DNA of 64,000 bases from Xanthomonas euroxanthea. Its GTDB lineage: Bacteria; Pseudomonadota; Gammaproteobacteria; Xanthomonadales; Xanthomonadaceae. Below are positions 54,301 to 61,888 of the stretch, piece by piece. Made by a program: the position numbers and the translations under genes. The notes under the pieces are model-generated. The model saw only the letters and a program-made list of their open reading frames with translations, ran no database searches and was not told the origin of the DNA. Each line of letters starts with the position of its first letter. Position 1 is the first letter of the stretch. The stretch is from NCBI RefSeq assembly GCF_900476395.1, contig NZ_UIHB01000005.1, positions 310,001-374,000 on the forward strand, read 5' to 3'.

Positions 54301-55250
54301 GCCGCCGCGCCCAGCCGCAGCAGCGGCGCATCCAGCCGCCAACCGCCGTCGATGGTCTGCCAGCGTGCGCGCGCCTGCAGCCGCTCCCATAGCAGCGTGC
54401 GGCGCGCGGACTCCCCGGGCAACGCCGCACCGGACAAGCGCAGCTGCCGCAGATCCGCATTCACGGTGACCGCGCTGATGCGGCGCGCGCGCAGCTGCGC
54501 CCAGGCCTGCACGCGTCCGCCGCCGCCGTCCACGCGCATGCCGCCGAACTGCAGCAACGCCGCCCAGGCGGCCAGATCGGCCGGGTCGGCTTGCGCATAC
54601 GCGCTGCCGTCGCCGCTGTCGCGGTCGAATGCGATCACCGTGGTCAGCGGTGCGCGCTGCAGGTCGATCCAGGCGTGGCTGCCGACGTTCACGGTCGAGC
54701 CGTTGACGCGCAGGCGCAGGTCGATGCGCGGCAGCGTGGTGTCCACGCCGATCGACGGCGCGGCCACCCGCAGGCGTGCCTCGGCCACCTGGATCTCGCC
54801 GAGGCGACGCAGCGCCTCCAACGGGTCCGAACGCCGCCCGGCCGGCAAGCCCTGCACCGACCACACGCCATCGTCGCTACGTTGCAGCGTCAGCGCCAGA
54901 CCACGCAGACGCACCTCGGTCAGCGAGTGGCCGGGCAACAGGCCGGCATACATCGCCAGCAGGATTTCGGCCTGGCCGACCCGCACCTCGCCATGCGGGC
55001 CGATCCGCAGGCCTTCCAGCCGCAGCAGCGGACCGCGCCGGGTCCATTCGGTCTGCAGGCGATCAAAGCCGATCGGCTGGCCGGCGCGCTGGCTCAGCCA
55101 CGCGGCGATCTGCTGCGGCCGCTGCTCGGCCAACGGCAAGGCCTGGCTGGCCGCACCCACCAGCAACGCGATCGCCACCAGCGCAAGCGCAGTGGCGGTG
55201 ATCGCATAGCGGCGAAACAGACGGAGACGGCGGCGCAGCGGGGTGGGCAT
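51324..55250 (-). CDS. yhdP: YhdP family AsmA-like envelope protein
   Basis: A 1308-residue protein. The N-terminal transmembrane anchor (LFRRYAITATALALVAIALLVGAASQAL) is followed by a very long repetitive beta-rich periplasmic region, with the DUF3971/TIGR02099 pattern and the conserved C-terminal AsmA-like FRDFFSKGLAFNKLEGQVRFGEGFARTDAIRIEGPAADIAIRG. In E. coli YhdP works with TamB and YdbH in moving phospholipids to the outer membrane. The ATG at 55250 fits; the frame extends a further 16 codons. Order yhdP downstream of rng is the same as in E. coli. Confidence 0.93.
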   Translation of the reverse strand: MPTPLRRRLRLFRRYAITATALALVAIALLVGAASQALPLAEQRPQQIAAWLSQRAGQPIGFDRLQTEWTRRGPLLRLEGLRIGPHGEVRVGQAEILLAMYAGLLPGHSLTEVRLRGLALTLQRSDDGVWSVQGLPAGRRSDPLEALRRLGEIQVAEARLRVAAPSIGVDTTLPRIDLRLRVNGSTVNVGSHAWIDLQRAPLTTVIAFDRDSGDGSAYAQADPADLAAWAALLQFGGMRVDGGGGRVQAWAQLRARRISAVTVNADLRQLRLSGAALPGESARRTLLWERLQARARWQTIDGGWRLDAPLLRLGAAARPQRLDGLSVAGGRRYAVVGKQLDVSGLIAAAALSEQLSPGLRRWLSLSRPQLRLADLQIAGEQGGAVRAQGRIEELGFLPVGSAPGISGLRGRIDGDAQAIALDPAPDATLRFDWPAGFGVVHELQLAGSIVGWRDGAGWQVATPALRVQARDYGANVRGGLWFQNDGSRPRIQLATQLDDVALPVARKFWIRSKMSKAAIDWLDTAVAGGVITGGTGLVSGDLDDWPFDNNDGRFEAFGQIRDGVIPFNPDWPAMEQVQADLRFLGNGFSLQGRGALAGAPIARLEAGIPSFATSELYVRASTQADAAQLLGMLRKSPLEQRYGDTLRNLAVSGPAAVSFDLLRPLRTHGTGGHLQGTVALQGAKLADARWNLAFDQVSGHAEYRDTGFAAERLSVQHQGRSGELSLRAGGFVQDPAQAFEARFGATLDAKELFDRAPQMEWLRPYVHGSAPWQVGVDVPLPTPGQADPQALLTLRSELVGTTLDLPAPLDKAATQPLDTQVKVALPVGDGDIDVAFGKLVALKASSQGNQTGVRVVMGTDTVSERPPANGLVVTGRTASLDAIDWISLARGSSAPDTPPLPGQPATPKTDAVPLQQVDVQADRLLMIGGVFPQTRLRLRPTRDAVAVTLDGPSLAGQLSVPNADGAAVQGKLSTVHWQPVAAPPEPAVPEPGDPLAGALPEPARRAVAEFDPVSIPPLSLDIDDLQVGKMTLGAATLRSSRLTDGMQVDQLQLRSNDQNIGLTGAWRGKGDSASTRLSARVDSRNLGNLLQNLTLGGQLRGGEGQLELNAGWQGSPTGFALGSLDGNLKIEVRNGQLLEVEPGAGRVLGLLSVAQLPRRLMFDFRDFFSKGLAFNKLEGQVRFGEGFARTDAIRIEGPAADIAIRGQTDLRAQTFDQTVDVNPKAGNLLTVVGAVAGGPVGAAVGAAANAVLGKPLGAIGAKTYHVTGPWKDPQVDVVERDVRERAPGKPPATGAPTATPGTPGRSPR

Positions 55251-55257
55251 TAACGGC

Positions 55258-55417
55258 GGGGAATGGTGAATAGGGAATAGGGAATCGCAGGAGCACAAAC
55301 CGCGCCGCGCGCACGATCATCCATCCGCGCGCGCCGCCATTCTAAAGATGTCACCGGCGCCCCGCAGAGCGCCTTTCGCTCCACCCCCATTCCCGATTCC
55401 CGACTCTCCATTCCCGG
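55258..55417. repeat. Pair of opposed heptad arrays between yhdP and rng
   Basis: GGGAATGGTGAATAGGGAAT at 55258-55287 and CCATTCCCGATTCCCGACTC at 55388-55417 are in opposite orientations, separated by about 100 bases. They lie in the 169-base gap between rng and yhdP, which are on the same strand. The arrays may be arms of a longer stem in the rng transcript. Confidence 0.75.
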
Positions 55418-55419
55418 CC

Positions 55420-56919
55420 TCACAGCAGCACCACATCGAACTGCTCCTGCAGATACTGGTCGTCGGACTGGAAGCGGATGCTCTTGCCGAGGAATTCCTC
55501 CAGCTCGGCCACCGCGGCCGACTCTTCGTCGGTGATGCGGGCGACGACTTTCGAGGAGGCGATCACCAGCAGCCGCGCGGCATCGAACTGGCGTACCGCG
55601 CGGGTGATCTCGCGAAAGATCTCGTAGGTCACCGTCTCGGCTGTCTTGATGGTGCCGCGCCCGCTGCACTGGCCGCAGGTTTCCGACAGCTGCCGTTCCA
55701 GGCTCTCGACGGTGCGCTTGCGGGTCATCTCGACCAGGCCCAGCGGCGAGAATTCGTACACGGTGGTCTTGGCATGATCGCGCGCCAGCGCCTTTTCCAG
55801 CGTGCGCAGCACCTGGCGGCGATGCTCGGCATCGTCCATGTCGATGAAGTCGATGATGATGATCCCGCCCAGGTTGCGCAGCCGCAGCTGCCGCGCCACC
55901 GCCTGCGCGGCTTCCAGGTTGGTGCGGAACACGGTTTCCTCGAGATTGCGCTGGCCGACGAACGAACCGGTGTTGACGTCGATGGTGGTCATCGCCTCGG
56001 TCTGGTCGATCACCAGATAACCGCCGGATTTGAGCGGTACCTGCTTGTTCAACGCGCGCCCGATCTCGTCCTCGACCCCGTACAGGTCGAAGATCGGCCG
56101 GTCGCCGGTGTACAGCTCCAGCCGCTCGGCCAGCACCGGCATGTACTTGGCCACGAAGGCCTGCAGCTGCACGAAGGTCTCGTTGGAGTCGACCTTGACC
56201 TTTTCCACGTCGCGGCGGATCAGGTCGCGCACCGCACGCAAGGGCAGGCTCAGGTCTTCGTAGATGATGCTGCACGGCGGTGCTTCGCGGCCGCGCCGCT
56301 CGACCACGTTCCAGACCCGCGACAGGTAGGCGATGTCCTCGGCCAGCGCCTCGGCCGGCTGGCCTTCGGCGTTGGTGCGGATGATGTAGCCGAAGCCGCC
56401 GTGCTGGGCCGAAACCTCGCTGACGATGGTCTTCAGGCGCAGCCGCTCGGCCTCGTCCTCGATCCGCGCCGACACCCCGACGATCTTGGACTGCGGCAGC
56501 AGCACCAGGTAGCGCGAGGGGATGCTGATCTGGGTGGTCAGCCGCGCGCCCTTGGTGCCGATCGGGTCCTTGACCACCTGCACCACGATGTCCTGGCCGT
56601 CGCGCAACAGCTCCACGATCGGCACCGAGGCCGCCGGCGGTGGCGGGATCGGCGTCTCCTCGGTATCGACCACGCTGGCCGGCGCCGGCGCCGGACGCAC
56701 CACGTCGTTGGCATGCAGGAACGCGGCGCGCTCCAGCCCCAGCTCGACAAAGGCCGCCTGCATGCCCGGCATCACCCGCTGCACCTTGCCCTTGTAGATG
56801 TTGCCGACCACGCCCCGGCGCCAGCCGCGCTCGATATGCAGCTCCTGCAGCATGCCGTTCTCGATCACCGCGACGCGGGTTTCGCGCGGGGTGACGTTGA
56901 CCAGGATCTCTTCCGACAT
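55420..56919 (-). CDS. rng: Ribonuclease G
   Basis: A 499-residue endoribonuclease that matures 16S rRNA 5' ends and degrades some mRNAs. The S1-like domain is at 35-125 (GNIYKGKVQRVMPGMQAAFVELG), and the catalytic residues Asp314 (DVNTGSFVG) and Asp357 (DFIDMDD) are present, with the zinc-link CGQC (Cys415, Cys418). Relative to E. coli Rng there is an acidic-proline insert at about 73-98 (PAPAPASVVDTEETPIPPPP). Start ATG 56919 overlaps the maf stop as TGATG. E. coli has the same order maf-rng-yhdP. Confidence 0.96.
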   Translation of the reverse strand: MSEEILVNVTPRETRVAVIENGMLQELHIERGWRRGVVGNIYKGKVQRVMPGMQAAFVELGLERAAFLHANDVVRPAPAPASVVDTEETPIPPPPAASVPIVELLRDGQDIVVQVVKDPIGTKGARLTTQISIPSRYLVLLPQSKIVGVSARIEDEAERLRLKTIVSEVSAQHGGFGYIIRTNAEGQPAEALAEDIAYLSRVWNVVERRGREAPPCSIIYEDLSLPLRAVRDLIRRDVEKVKVDSNETFVQLQAFVAKYMPVLAERLELYTGDRPIFDLYGVEDEIGRALNKQVPLKSGGYLVIDQTEAMTTIDVNTGSFVGQRNLEETVFRTNLEAAQAVARQLRLRNLGGIIIIDFIDMDDAEHRRQVLRTLEKALARDHAKTTVYEFSPLGLVEMTRKRTVESLERQLSETCGQCSGRGTIKTAETVTYEIFREITRAVRQFDAARLLVIASSKVVARITDEESAAVAELEEFLGKSIRFQSDDQYLQEQFDVVLL

Positions 56920-57491
56920 CAATGCGCTCCGAGGGCTGTGAGCAACTGCGAGGTGTGAAACAGCGGCAATCCCATCACGCCGGAATAGCTGCCGGACAGA
57001 TGGCTGATGAAACGTTCGGCGCGACCTTGGATCGCATACGCGCCGGCCTTGCCCATCGGCTCGCCGCACGCCACATAGGCGGCGATCTGTGAGGCATCGA
57101 GCGTGGCGAAGGTCACCTCCGACACCACCAGGGCCTGCACCGGCGCGCGTTGTGCGCAGACTAGAACCACGGCCGTGAGTACCTGGTGGGTACGCCCGGA
57201 CAGCAGGCTCAGCATGGCGATCGCGTCGTCCGCATCGGCCGGCTTGCCGAACACCCGCTCGCCCAGCACCACTTCGGTATCGGAGCCGAGCACGATCGCA
57301 GCGGGGTCGCCGGCCTGCACCTGCGCCAGGCCGGCACGCGCCTTGTCCAGCGCAACGCGCTGCACGTACTGCGCAGGCGATTCGTCGGCGGCGCGCAGTT
57401 CGGGCACGTCCAGTTGCAGGGTCTGGAAAGGCACATCCAAGCGTTGCAGCAGTTCTTGTCGGCGCGGCGACCGGGAGGCGAGATAGAGCAT
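56919..57491 (-). CDS. maf: Maf-family nucleoside triphosphate pyrophosphatase (YhdE type)
   Basis: A 190-residue house-cleaning pyrophosphatase of the dTTP/UTP type. It begins [15 protein letters not shown], has the catalytic GSDTEV (Asp71), [12 protein letters not shown], and the C-terminal [18 protein letters not shown]. The YhdE branch hydrolyses modified dTTP and UTP. Its stop overlaps the start of rng (TGATG). The divergent SIMPL gene starts 123 bases away. Confidence 0.95.
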   Translation of the reverse strand: MLYLASRSPRRQELLQRLDVPFQTLQLDVPELRAADESPAQYVQRVALDKARAGLAQVQAGDPAAIVLGSDTEVVLGERVFGKPADADDAIAMLSLLSGRTHQVLTAVVLVCAQRAPVQALVVSEVTFATLDASQIAAYVACGEPMGKAGAYAIQGRAERFISHLSGSYSGVMGLPLFHTSQLLTALGAH

Positions 57492-57613
57492 CCGTCCAGC
57501 ATACCTGTTGCTCCTCCTCGCCCGCTTGCCGATCCGGGCGGCAGTGGTCGCGTTCGACTCACAACATGTTCATCGAACCCGCAACACGCTTCCCTTACAG
57601 ACCAGGAGATCTC

Positions 57614-58348
57614 ATGCGTACCACCCTCACACCGTTGTTGCTGGCCCTGTCCATCGCTGCCGGAACCGCCATGACTGCCCACGCCCAGACCACTCCGAGC
57701 TACACCATTCCCAACGATGGCACCCTGCTCAACGTGTCGGCCGAGGCGGAGGCCAAGCGCATCCCGGACATCGCCACGCTGTCGGCCGGCGTGGTCACCC
57801 AGGCCGCCGACGGCAACGCCGCCATGCGCCAGAACGCCGAGCAGATGAGCAAGGTCATGGCCGCGATCAAGGCCGCCGGCATCGCCGACAAGGACGTGCA
57901 GACCACCGGCATCAACCTCAGCCCGCAGTACACCTACAAGGAGAACGAGGCGCCCAGGATCAACGGCTACCAGGCCAGCAACACCGTCAGCCTCAAGGTC
58001 CGCGACATCTCGCGGCTGGGCAAGGTCCTGGACGCACTGGTCGCCCAGGGCGCCAACGACATCAACGGCCCCAGCTTCTCGGTCGACCAGCCCGAGCCCG
58101 CCTATGACGAAGCGCGCGTGGCCGCCCTGAAGAAGGCCCAGGCCCGCGCCGACACCTACGCCAAGTCGCTGGGCCTGAAGGTGCGCCGCATCGTCAGCAT
58201 CTCCGAAGGCCGCAGCGGCGGCGGCGTGCGCCCGATGATGATGGCCGCCTCGATGCGCTCGGCCAAGGCCGAGATGGACACCCAGGTCGCCCCGGGCGAG
58301 AGCACCTTGTCGATCAACCTGGACGTGACCTTCGAGCTGGGTCGTTGA
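57614..58348 (+). CDS. SIMPL-domain periplasmic protein
   Basis: A 244-residue exported protein. The signal peptide ends near AHAQ. The SIMPL domain (about 40-242) shows LNVSAEAEAKRIPDIATLSAGVVTQA and VNLSV-like RDISRLGKVLDALVAQGANDINGPSFSVD. In mammals SIMPL couples IRAK signalling; the bacterial members (YggE type) are implicated in oxidative-stress tolerance or as outer-membrane-related proteins. Their biochemical role is unknown. The ATG at 57614 has AGGAG seven bases upstream. A strong terminator follows. It is inserted on the plus strand between maf and rlmH. Confidence 0.88.
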   Translation: MRTTLTPLLLALSIAAGTAMTAHAQTTPSYTIPNDGTLLNVSAEAEAKRIPDIATLSAGVVTQAADGNAAMRQNAEQMSKVMAAIKAAGIADKDVQTTGINLSPQYTYKENEAPRINGYQASNTVSLKVRDISRLGKVLDALVAQGANDINGPSFSVDQPEPAYDEARVAALKKAQARADTYAKSLGLKVRRIVSISEGRSGGGVRPMMMAASMRSAKAEMDTQVAPGESTLSINLDVTFELGR

Positions 58349-58381
58349 TCCAGCCGCGATCGCGTTCGGTGTGATTTCCAG

Positions 58382-58410
58382 ACTGCCCTCCTCGAGGGCA
58401 GTTTTTTTTT
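58382..58410 (+). terminator. Rho-independent terminator of the SIMPL gene
   Basis: ACTGCCCTC and GAGGGCAGT with a CTC loop followed by nine T residues, 33 bases after the stop codon. Confidence 0.93.
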
Positions 58411-58652
58411 GGGGGCACGCCGCAAGTTCCGGTACCTGGCCTTGCGATGCCACCGGTCCTTCGAACCGCACGAGCCTGCGGTGCCGACTCATCTGTGCGG
58501 ATCGCGGCAACCGGGCGAATCAGCCAGCCGACCTCCGGCGCTTCGAAATCACTTGTGCCCGTGCAAAGGGCGCGGTAAACCTACGCTACCGGATGGTGTC
58601 GTGCGTCCGGGTCGCGCTGGTCCTTTCCGCAGTTCCGTTGAGGAGGTGGATG

Positions 58653-59321
58653 ATGGTTCGCACGCAATCCCAGGTTTCTTCCCGATCCACAGGCATCGAC
58701 AGCTCGCGCGTCCTGGCGATGAGCACGGCGGTGGCCCTGCATCTGCTGGCCGGCGGGCTGTTGTTGATTCCGCTCTCGTACCGGGCGGTTCCGCAGCCGC
58801 CCGCACCGAAGGAACGCTGGGTCATGCCCGTCACCATCGCGACGCCACCACCGCCGGTGATCAAGGTCAAGCGGGAGTTCACGCCGAAGGTGCCGCACAC
58901 ACCGCCGACCACGGTCCCGGTGCCGGTGCAGACCCCGGTGATCAGTCAGCCGGCCGTGGTCGAAGACGCAGCGGTCGCCTTACCTGCAGTCACGGACGCA
59001 GTCACCGACAGCGCGCCGGCGATTGCCGCACCCAGCGGCCCGGTCGAGGCAGGCCAGTTGCACTACCTGAGCTCGCCCGCGCCCAGTTACCCGGTGGCGG
59101 CCTTGCGTGCCGGTCAGCAGGGCACGGTGCTGCTGCGCGTGTTGGTCGGCACCGATGGCCGCCCGGCCGAGGTGAGCGTGCAGACCAGCAGCGGTCATCG
59201 TGCACTGGACCTGGCCGCACGCAGCCAGGTGCTGCGCAGCTGGCGCTTCCAGCCGGCGATGCAGAACGGCCAGGCCGTACAGGCATATGGCCTGGTGCCG
59301 GTGAGCTTTTCGTTGAACTGA
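58653..59321 (+). CDS. Energy transducer TonB
   Basis: A 222-residue inner-membrane-anchored TonB. The membrane anchor is VLAMSTAVALHLLAGGLLLI (about 20-40). The proline-rich spacer (PPAPKERWVMPVTIATPPPPVIKVKRE, then PHTPPTTVPVPVQTPV) spans the periplasm, and the C-terminal TonB domain (140-222) has SSPAPSYPVAALRAGQQGTVLLRVLVGTDGRPAEVSV and WRFQPA. Two ATGs are adjacent; 58653 has the ideal spacing from AGGAGG and was chosen over 58650. ExbB/ExbD are not in the window. It transfers energy to TonB-dependent receptors, such as those at 15.9-22.4 kb, but no specific pairing is shown. Confidence 0.92.
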   Translation: MVRTQSQVSSRSTGIDSSRVLAMSTAVALHLLAGGLLLIPLSYRAVPQPPAPKERWVMPVTIATPPPPVIKVKREFTPKVPHTPPTTVPVPVQTPVISQPAVVEDAAVALPAVTDAVTDSAPAIAAPSGPVEAGQLHYLSSPAPSYPVAALRAGQQGTVLLRVLVGTDGRPAEVSVQTSSGHRALDLAARSQVLRSWRFQPAMQNGQAVQAYGLVPVSFSLN

Positions 59322-59559
59322 TGCGTCATTACCTGCGGCGACTCGGATGCCCGGTCGCCGCACGGTCTGGCGTTGCGCAGCCGGCTGCTGCAAGGCCACG
59401 GTTTCAGCTATTGCATGCGCATCGTTGCAGTGCTCCTTGCGTGCACACGACGACGTGCGGTCTCGCGGATCGGGTTCAGGGTGCGCCCGGCTACTTGCCC
59501 GCACACCCATCTCGAAAGCGCAGCGGATACGCGCGGATTACCGCCATCGCGCATGCCGC

Positions 59560-60030
59560 TTACGCGCGGTGATACGGATGATTGGCCAGCATCGCCGCAG
59601 CGCGGTACAGCTGCTCGGCGACGATCAGGCGCACCAGCATGTGCGGCAGGGTCAGCGGGCCGATCGACCAGCTTTCGCTGGCGGTTTTCAGCACCTCGGC
59701 AGCGTGACCTTCGGGGCCGCCGATCAGGAACGCCAGATCCCGGCCCTGCCCGCGCCAGTGCTCCATGCGCTGGGCCAGCTGCTCCGAACTGAGCGGGCGG
59801 CCCGGGATGTCGAGCGCAACCACGTAGGCGTTCTTCGGCAGCGCGGCAAGCACGCGGCGGCCTTCGTCGTCGATCGCGCGTTGCGCATCGCGGCCCTTGC
59901 CGCGCAGGCCGGGTTCGATCTCCACCAGCTCCAGCGGCATCCAGTGCGAGAGACGTTTCTGATATTCGGCAAAGCCCTGCGCCACCCAGGCCGGTGCACG
60001 CTCGCCGGTAGCGATAAGTCGGCATTTCAT
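59560..60030 (-). CDS. rlmH: 23S rRNA (pseudouridine1915-N3)-methyltransferase RlmH
   Basis: A 156-residue SPOUT methyltransferase. It has MKCRLIATGERAPAWVAQGFAEYQKRL at the start and the trefoil-knot motif FLIGGPEGHAAEV with LTLPHMLVRLIVAEQLYRAAAMLANHPYHR, the family C-terminus. ATG 60030 matches the usual start MK; an upstream in-frame ATG (60036) adds only MA. It lies in the nadD-rsfS-rlmH-maf series, with plus-strand genes inserted on either side. Between its stop and tonB (59322-59559) I saw no supported gene. Confidence 0.96.
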   Translation of the reverse strand: MKCRLIATGERAPAWVAQGFAEYQKRLSHWMPLELVEIEPGLRGKGRDAQRAIDDEGRRVLAALPKNAYVVALDIPGRPLSSEQLAQRMEHWRGQGRDLAFLIGGPEGHAAEVLKTASESWSIGPLTLPHMLVRLIVAEQLYRAAAMLANHPYHRA

Positions 60031-60151
60031 GGCCACATGATATCCGCGTCACAGCTTGGGCATCGGAACCGGGGCGATCACAGCGGTGTCATGGTGCGGT
60101 TACAGCGGGCTTCTAGCGTCGGCGCACTACCCAGCCCGCAGGAGTCGTTCG

Positions 60152-61693
60152 ATGCCGATTTTCGATCCCGCCCGCCGCCAGGTGCTCAAGGGCAGCGCTG
60201 CCGTGATGGCCACCGGTGCGCTTGGCAGTTTGAGCGCGCTGCAATCGCGCCAGGCCCAGGCCGCCAACAGCGCCTCGCCGCCGCTGCAACTGGCACCGGT
60301 GCCCAGCCGCTATGGCCCGCTCGCGCCGGTCGCCGACCAGAGCACCGGGCTGCCGTTACTGCAGTTGCCGCGAGGTTTCAGCTACCGCTCGTTCGGCTGG
60401 AGCGGCGATCGCATGGACGATGGGCAGCCCTGCCCCGACCGCCATGACGGCATGGCCGTGGTCGGCCTGCGTCGGCCGGACTGGCGCCCGGGCAGCGATC
60501 CGCTGCGCGGCCTGGAATACGTGCTGATCCGCAACCACGAACGCGGTGCGGCCACGCCGTTCCGCGCACCGGCGATGTACGACACCGGCCTCGTCAGCGG
60601 CACCCAGCTGGCCGGCGGCGGCACCACCACCCTGAGTTACGGCCGCCGCGGCTGGGGCAGCCTGGAGCCGAGCCTGGGCGGTACGCTGGTCAACTGCGCC
60701 GGCGGCCCGACGCCATGGGGCACCTGGCTGAGCTGCGAAGAGATCAAGACCAATGCGGTGTCCAGCACCGGCCGCAAGCACGGCTACGTGTTTGAAGTGG
60801 ACCCGGACAGCCAGCGCACCACCGGCCGGCCGCTGGTCGGACTGGGCCGCTTCAGCCATGAGGCGGTGGCGATCGATCCGCGCACCGGCATCGTCTATCT
60901 CACCGAGGACGACCGCAACAAGGCCGGCCTGTATCGCTTCATTCCCAATGACCGCCGTGGGCGGAATGGCTCGCTGGAAAACGGCGGCCGCCTGCAGGCC
61001 GCGCGCGTGCGCGGACGTCGCAACGCCGACCTCACCGTCGCCAGCATCGGCCAGCAGTTCCAGCTGGAGTGGGTGGATATCGACGAACCGGATCTGGACA
61101 GCATCGCCGCGCCCGCCGGTTTTGCCGACATCGGCGCCAACGACACCCTGAGCGGACCGTTTGCGCAGGCCTGGGCAGACGGGGCGCTACGTATGAGCCG
61201 CGGCGAAGGCATCTGGTACAGCTACGGCAAACTCTTCATCGTCGACACCAGCACCGGCGTGGATGCGCAGGGCCGGCGCGGTTACGGCAATGGTGCGGTG
61301 TGGGTGCTGGACCTGTTCACCCAGCGCCTGAGTGCACTGTTCGTCAGCGGCAATCAGCTGGCCGCGCACAACCCGGACAACGTCACCGTCAGCGCGCGCG
61401 GCGGCGTGGTGCTGTGCGAAGACGGCGGCGAGAGCCCGGACGACTACGGCCCCGGCGCGCGGCTGCTCGGGCTGACCCGCGGCGGCGAATCGTTCTACCT
61501 GGCCAAGAACAACGTGCAGCTCACCTCGCAGCAGATCGCCGATGCCGGCAAGACCATCGCTGAAGGCGATTACCGCGATACCGAGTTCTGCGGCGCCTGC
61601 TGGGACCCGCTGGCGCGCACCTTGTTCGTCAACATCCAGACGCCTGGCATCACGCTGGCGATCACCGGGCCGTGGGAGCGCGGGCCGTTGTAA
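60152..61693 (+). CDS. PhoX-like phosphatase (DUF839), Tat-exported
   Basis: A 513-residue protein. The twin-arginine signal is RRQVLKG followed by a hydrophobic stretch to about residue 38 (SRQAQA). The DUF839/PhoX body includes GRFSHEAVAIDPRTGIVYLTEDD, CEEIKTN (a metal-ligand region in PhoX), NPDNVTVSARGGVVLCEDGG and FCGACWDPLARTLFVNIQTPGI. PhoX enzymes are calcium/iron-dependent phosphatases active on phosphomonoesters. ATG 60152 has AGGAG nine bases upstream. With the PhoA-type gene at 40264, the window holds two exported phosphatase genes. Some DUF839 members have other substrates, so phosphatase activity is inferred. Confidence 0.85.
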   Translation: MPIFDPARRQVLKGSAAVMATGALGSLSALQSRQAQAANSASPPLQLAPVPSRYGPLAPVADQSTGLPLLQLPRGFSYRSFGWSGDRMDDGQPCPDRHDGMAVVGLRRPDWRPGSDPLRGLEYVLIRNHERGAATPFRAPAMYDTGLVSGTQLAGGGTTTLSYGRRGWGSLEPSLGGTLVNCAGGPTPWGTWLSCEEIKTNAVSSTGRKHGYVFEVDPDSQRTTGRPLVGLGRFSHEAVAIDPRTGIVYLTEDDRNKAGLYRFIPNDRRGRNGSLENGGRLQAARVRGRRNADLTVASIGQQFQLEWVDIDEPDLDSIAAPAGFADIGANDTLSGPFAQAWADGALRMSRGEGIWYSYGKLFIVDTSTGVDAQGRRGYGNGAVWVLDLFTQRLSALFVSGNQLAAHNPDNVTVSARGGVVLCEDGGESPDDYGPGARLLGLTRGGESFYLAKNNVQLTSQQIADAGKTIAEGDYRDTEFCGACWDPLARTLFVNIQTPGITLAITGPWERGPL

Positions 61694-61721
61694 GCCCGTG
61701 CCCGCACGCCGGCCCGCCCCT

Positions 61722-61750
61722 GCTGCCGAACGGATCAGCCGTTCGGCAGC
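61722..61750. terminator. Hairpin between convergent PhoX-like and J-domain genes
   Basis: GCTGCCGAACGG and CCGTTCGGCAGC around ATCAG, a perfect 12-base stem between convergent stops (61693 and 61889). No T-run follows. It may end both transcripts. Confidence 0.6.
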
Positions 61751-61888
61751 GCCCCTGTCACCGGCCGAATCCATGCATGCAGGCGCCTGGCCTGCATGAC
61801 TGGCAGCATGTCCAACCGAGGCTGCGCACAGCACGCGCACGCACCCGCAGTGGCGCGTGCGCAGCCGGACCACGACCCGGAACCGTGG

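Noticed and set aside
59321..59572. Frame of about 83 codons starting with ATG that overlaps the tonB stop
   Set aside because: The TGATG overlap is attractive, but the predicted protein is rich in Arg/Ala/Pro without family, and it runs into the end of rlmH on the other strand.
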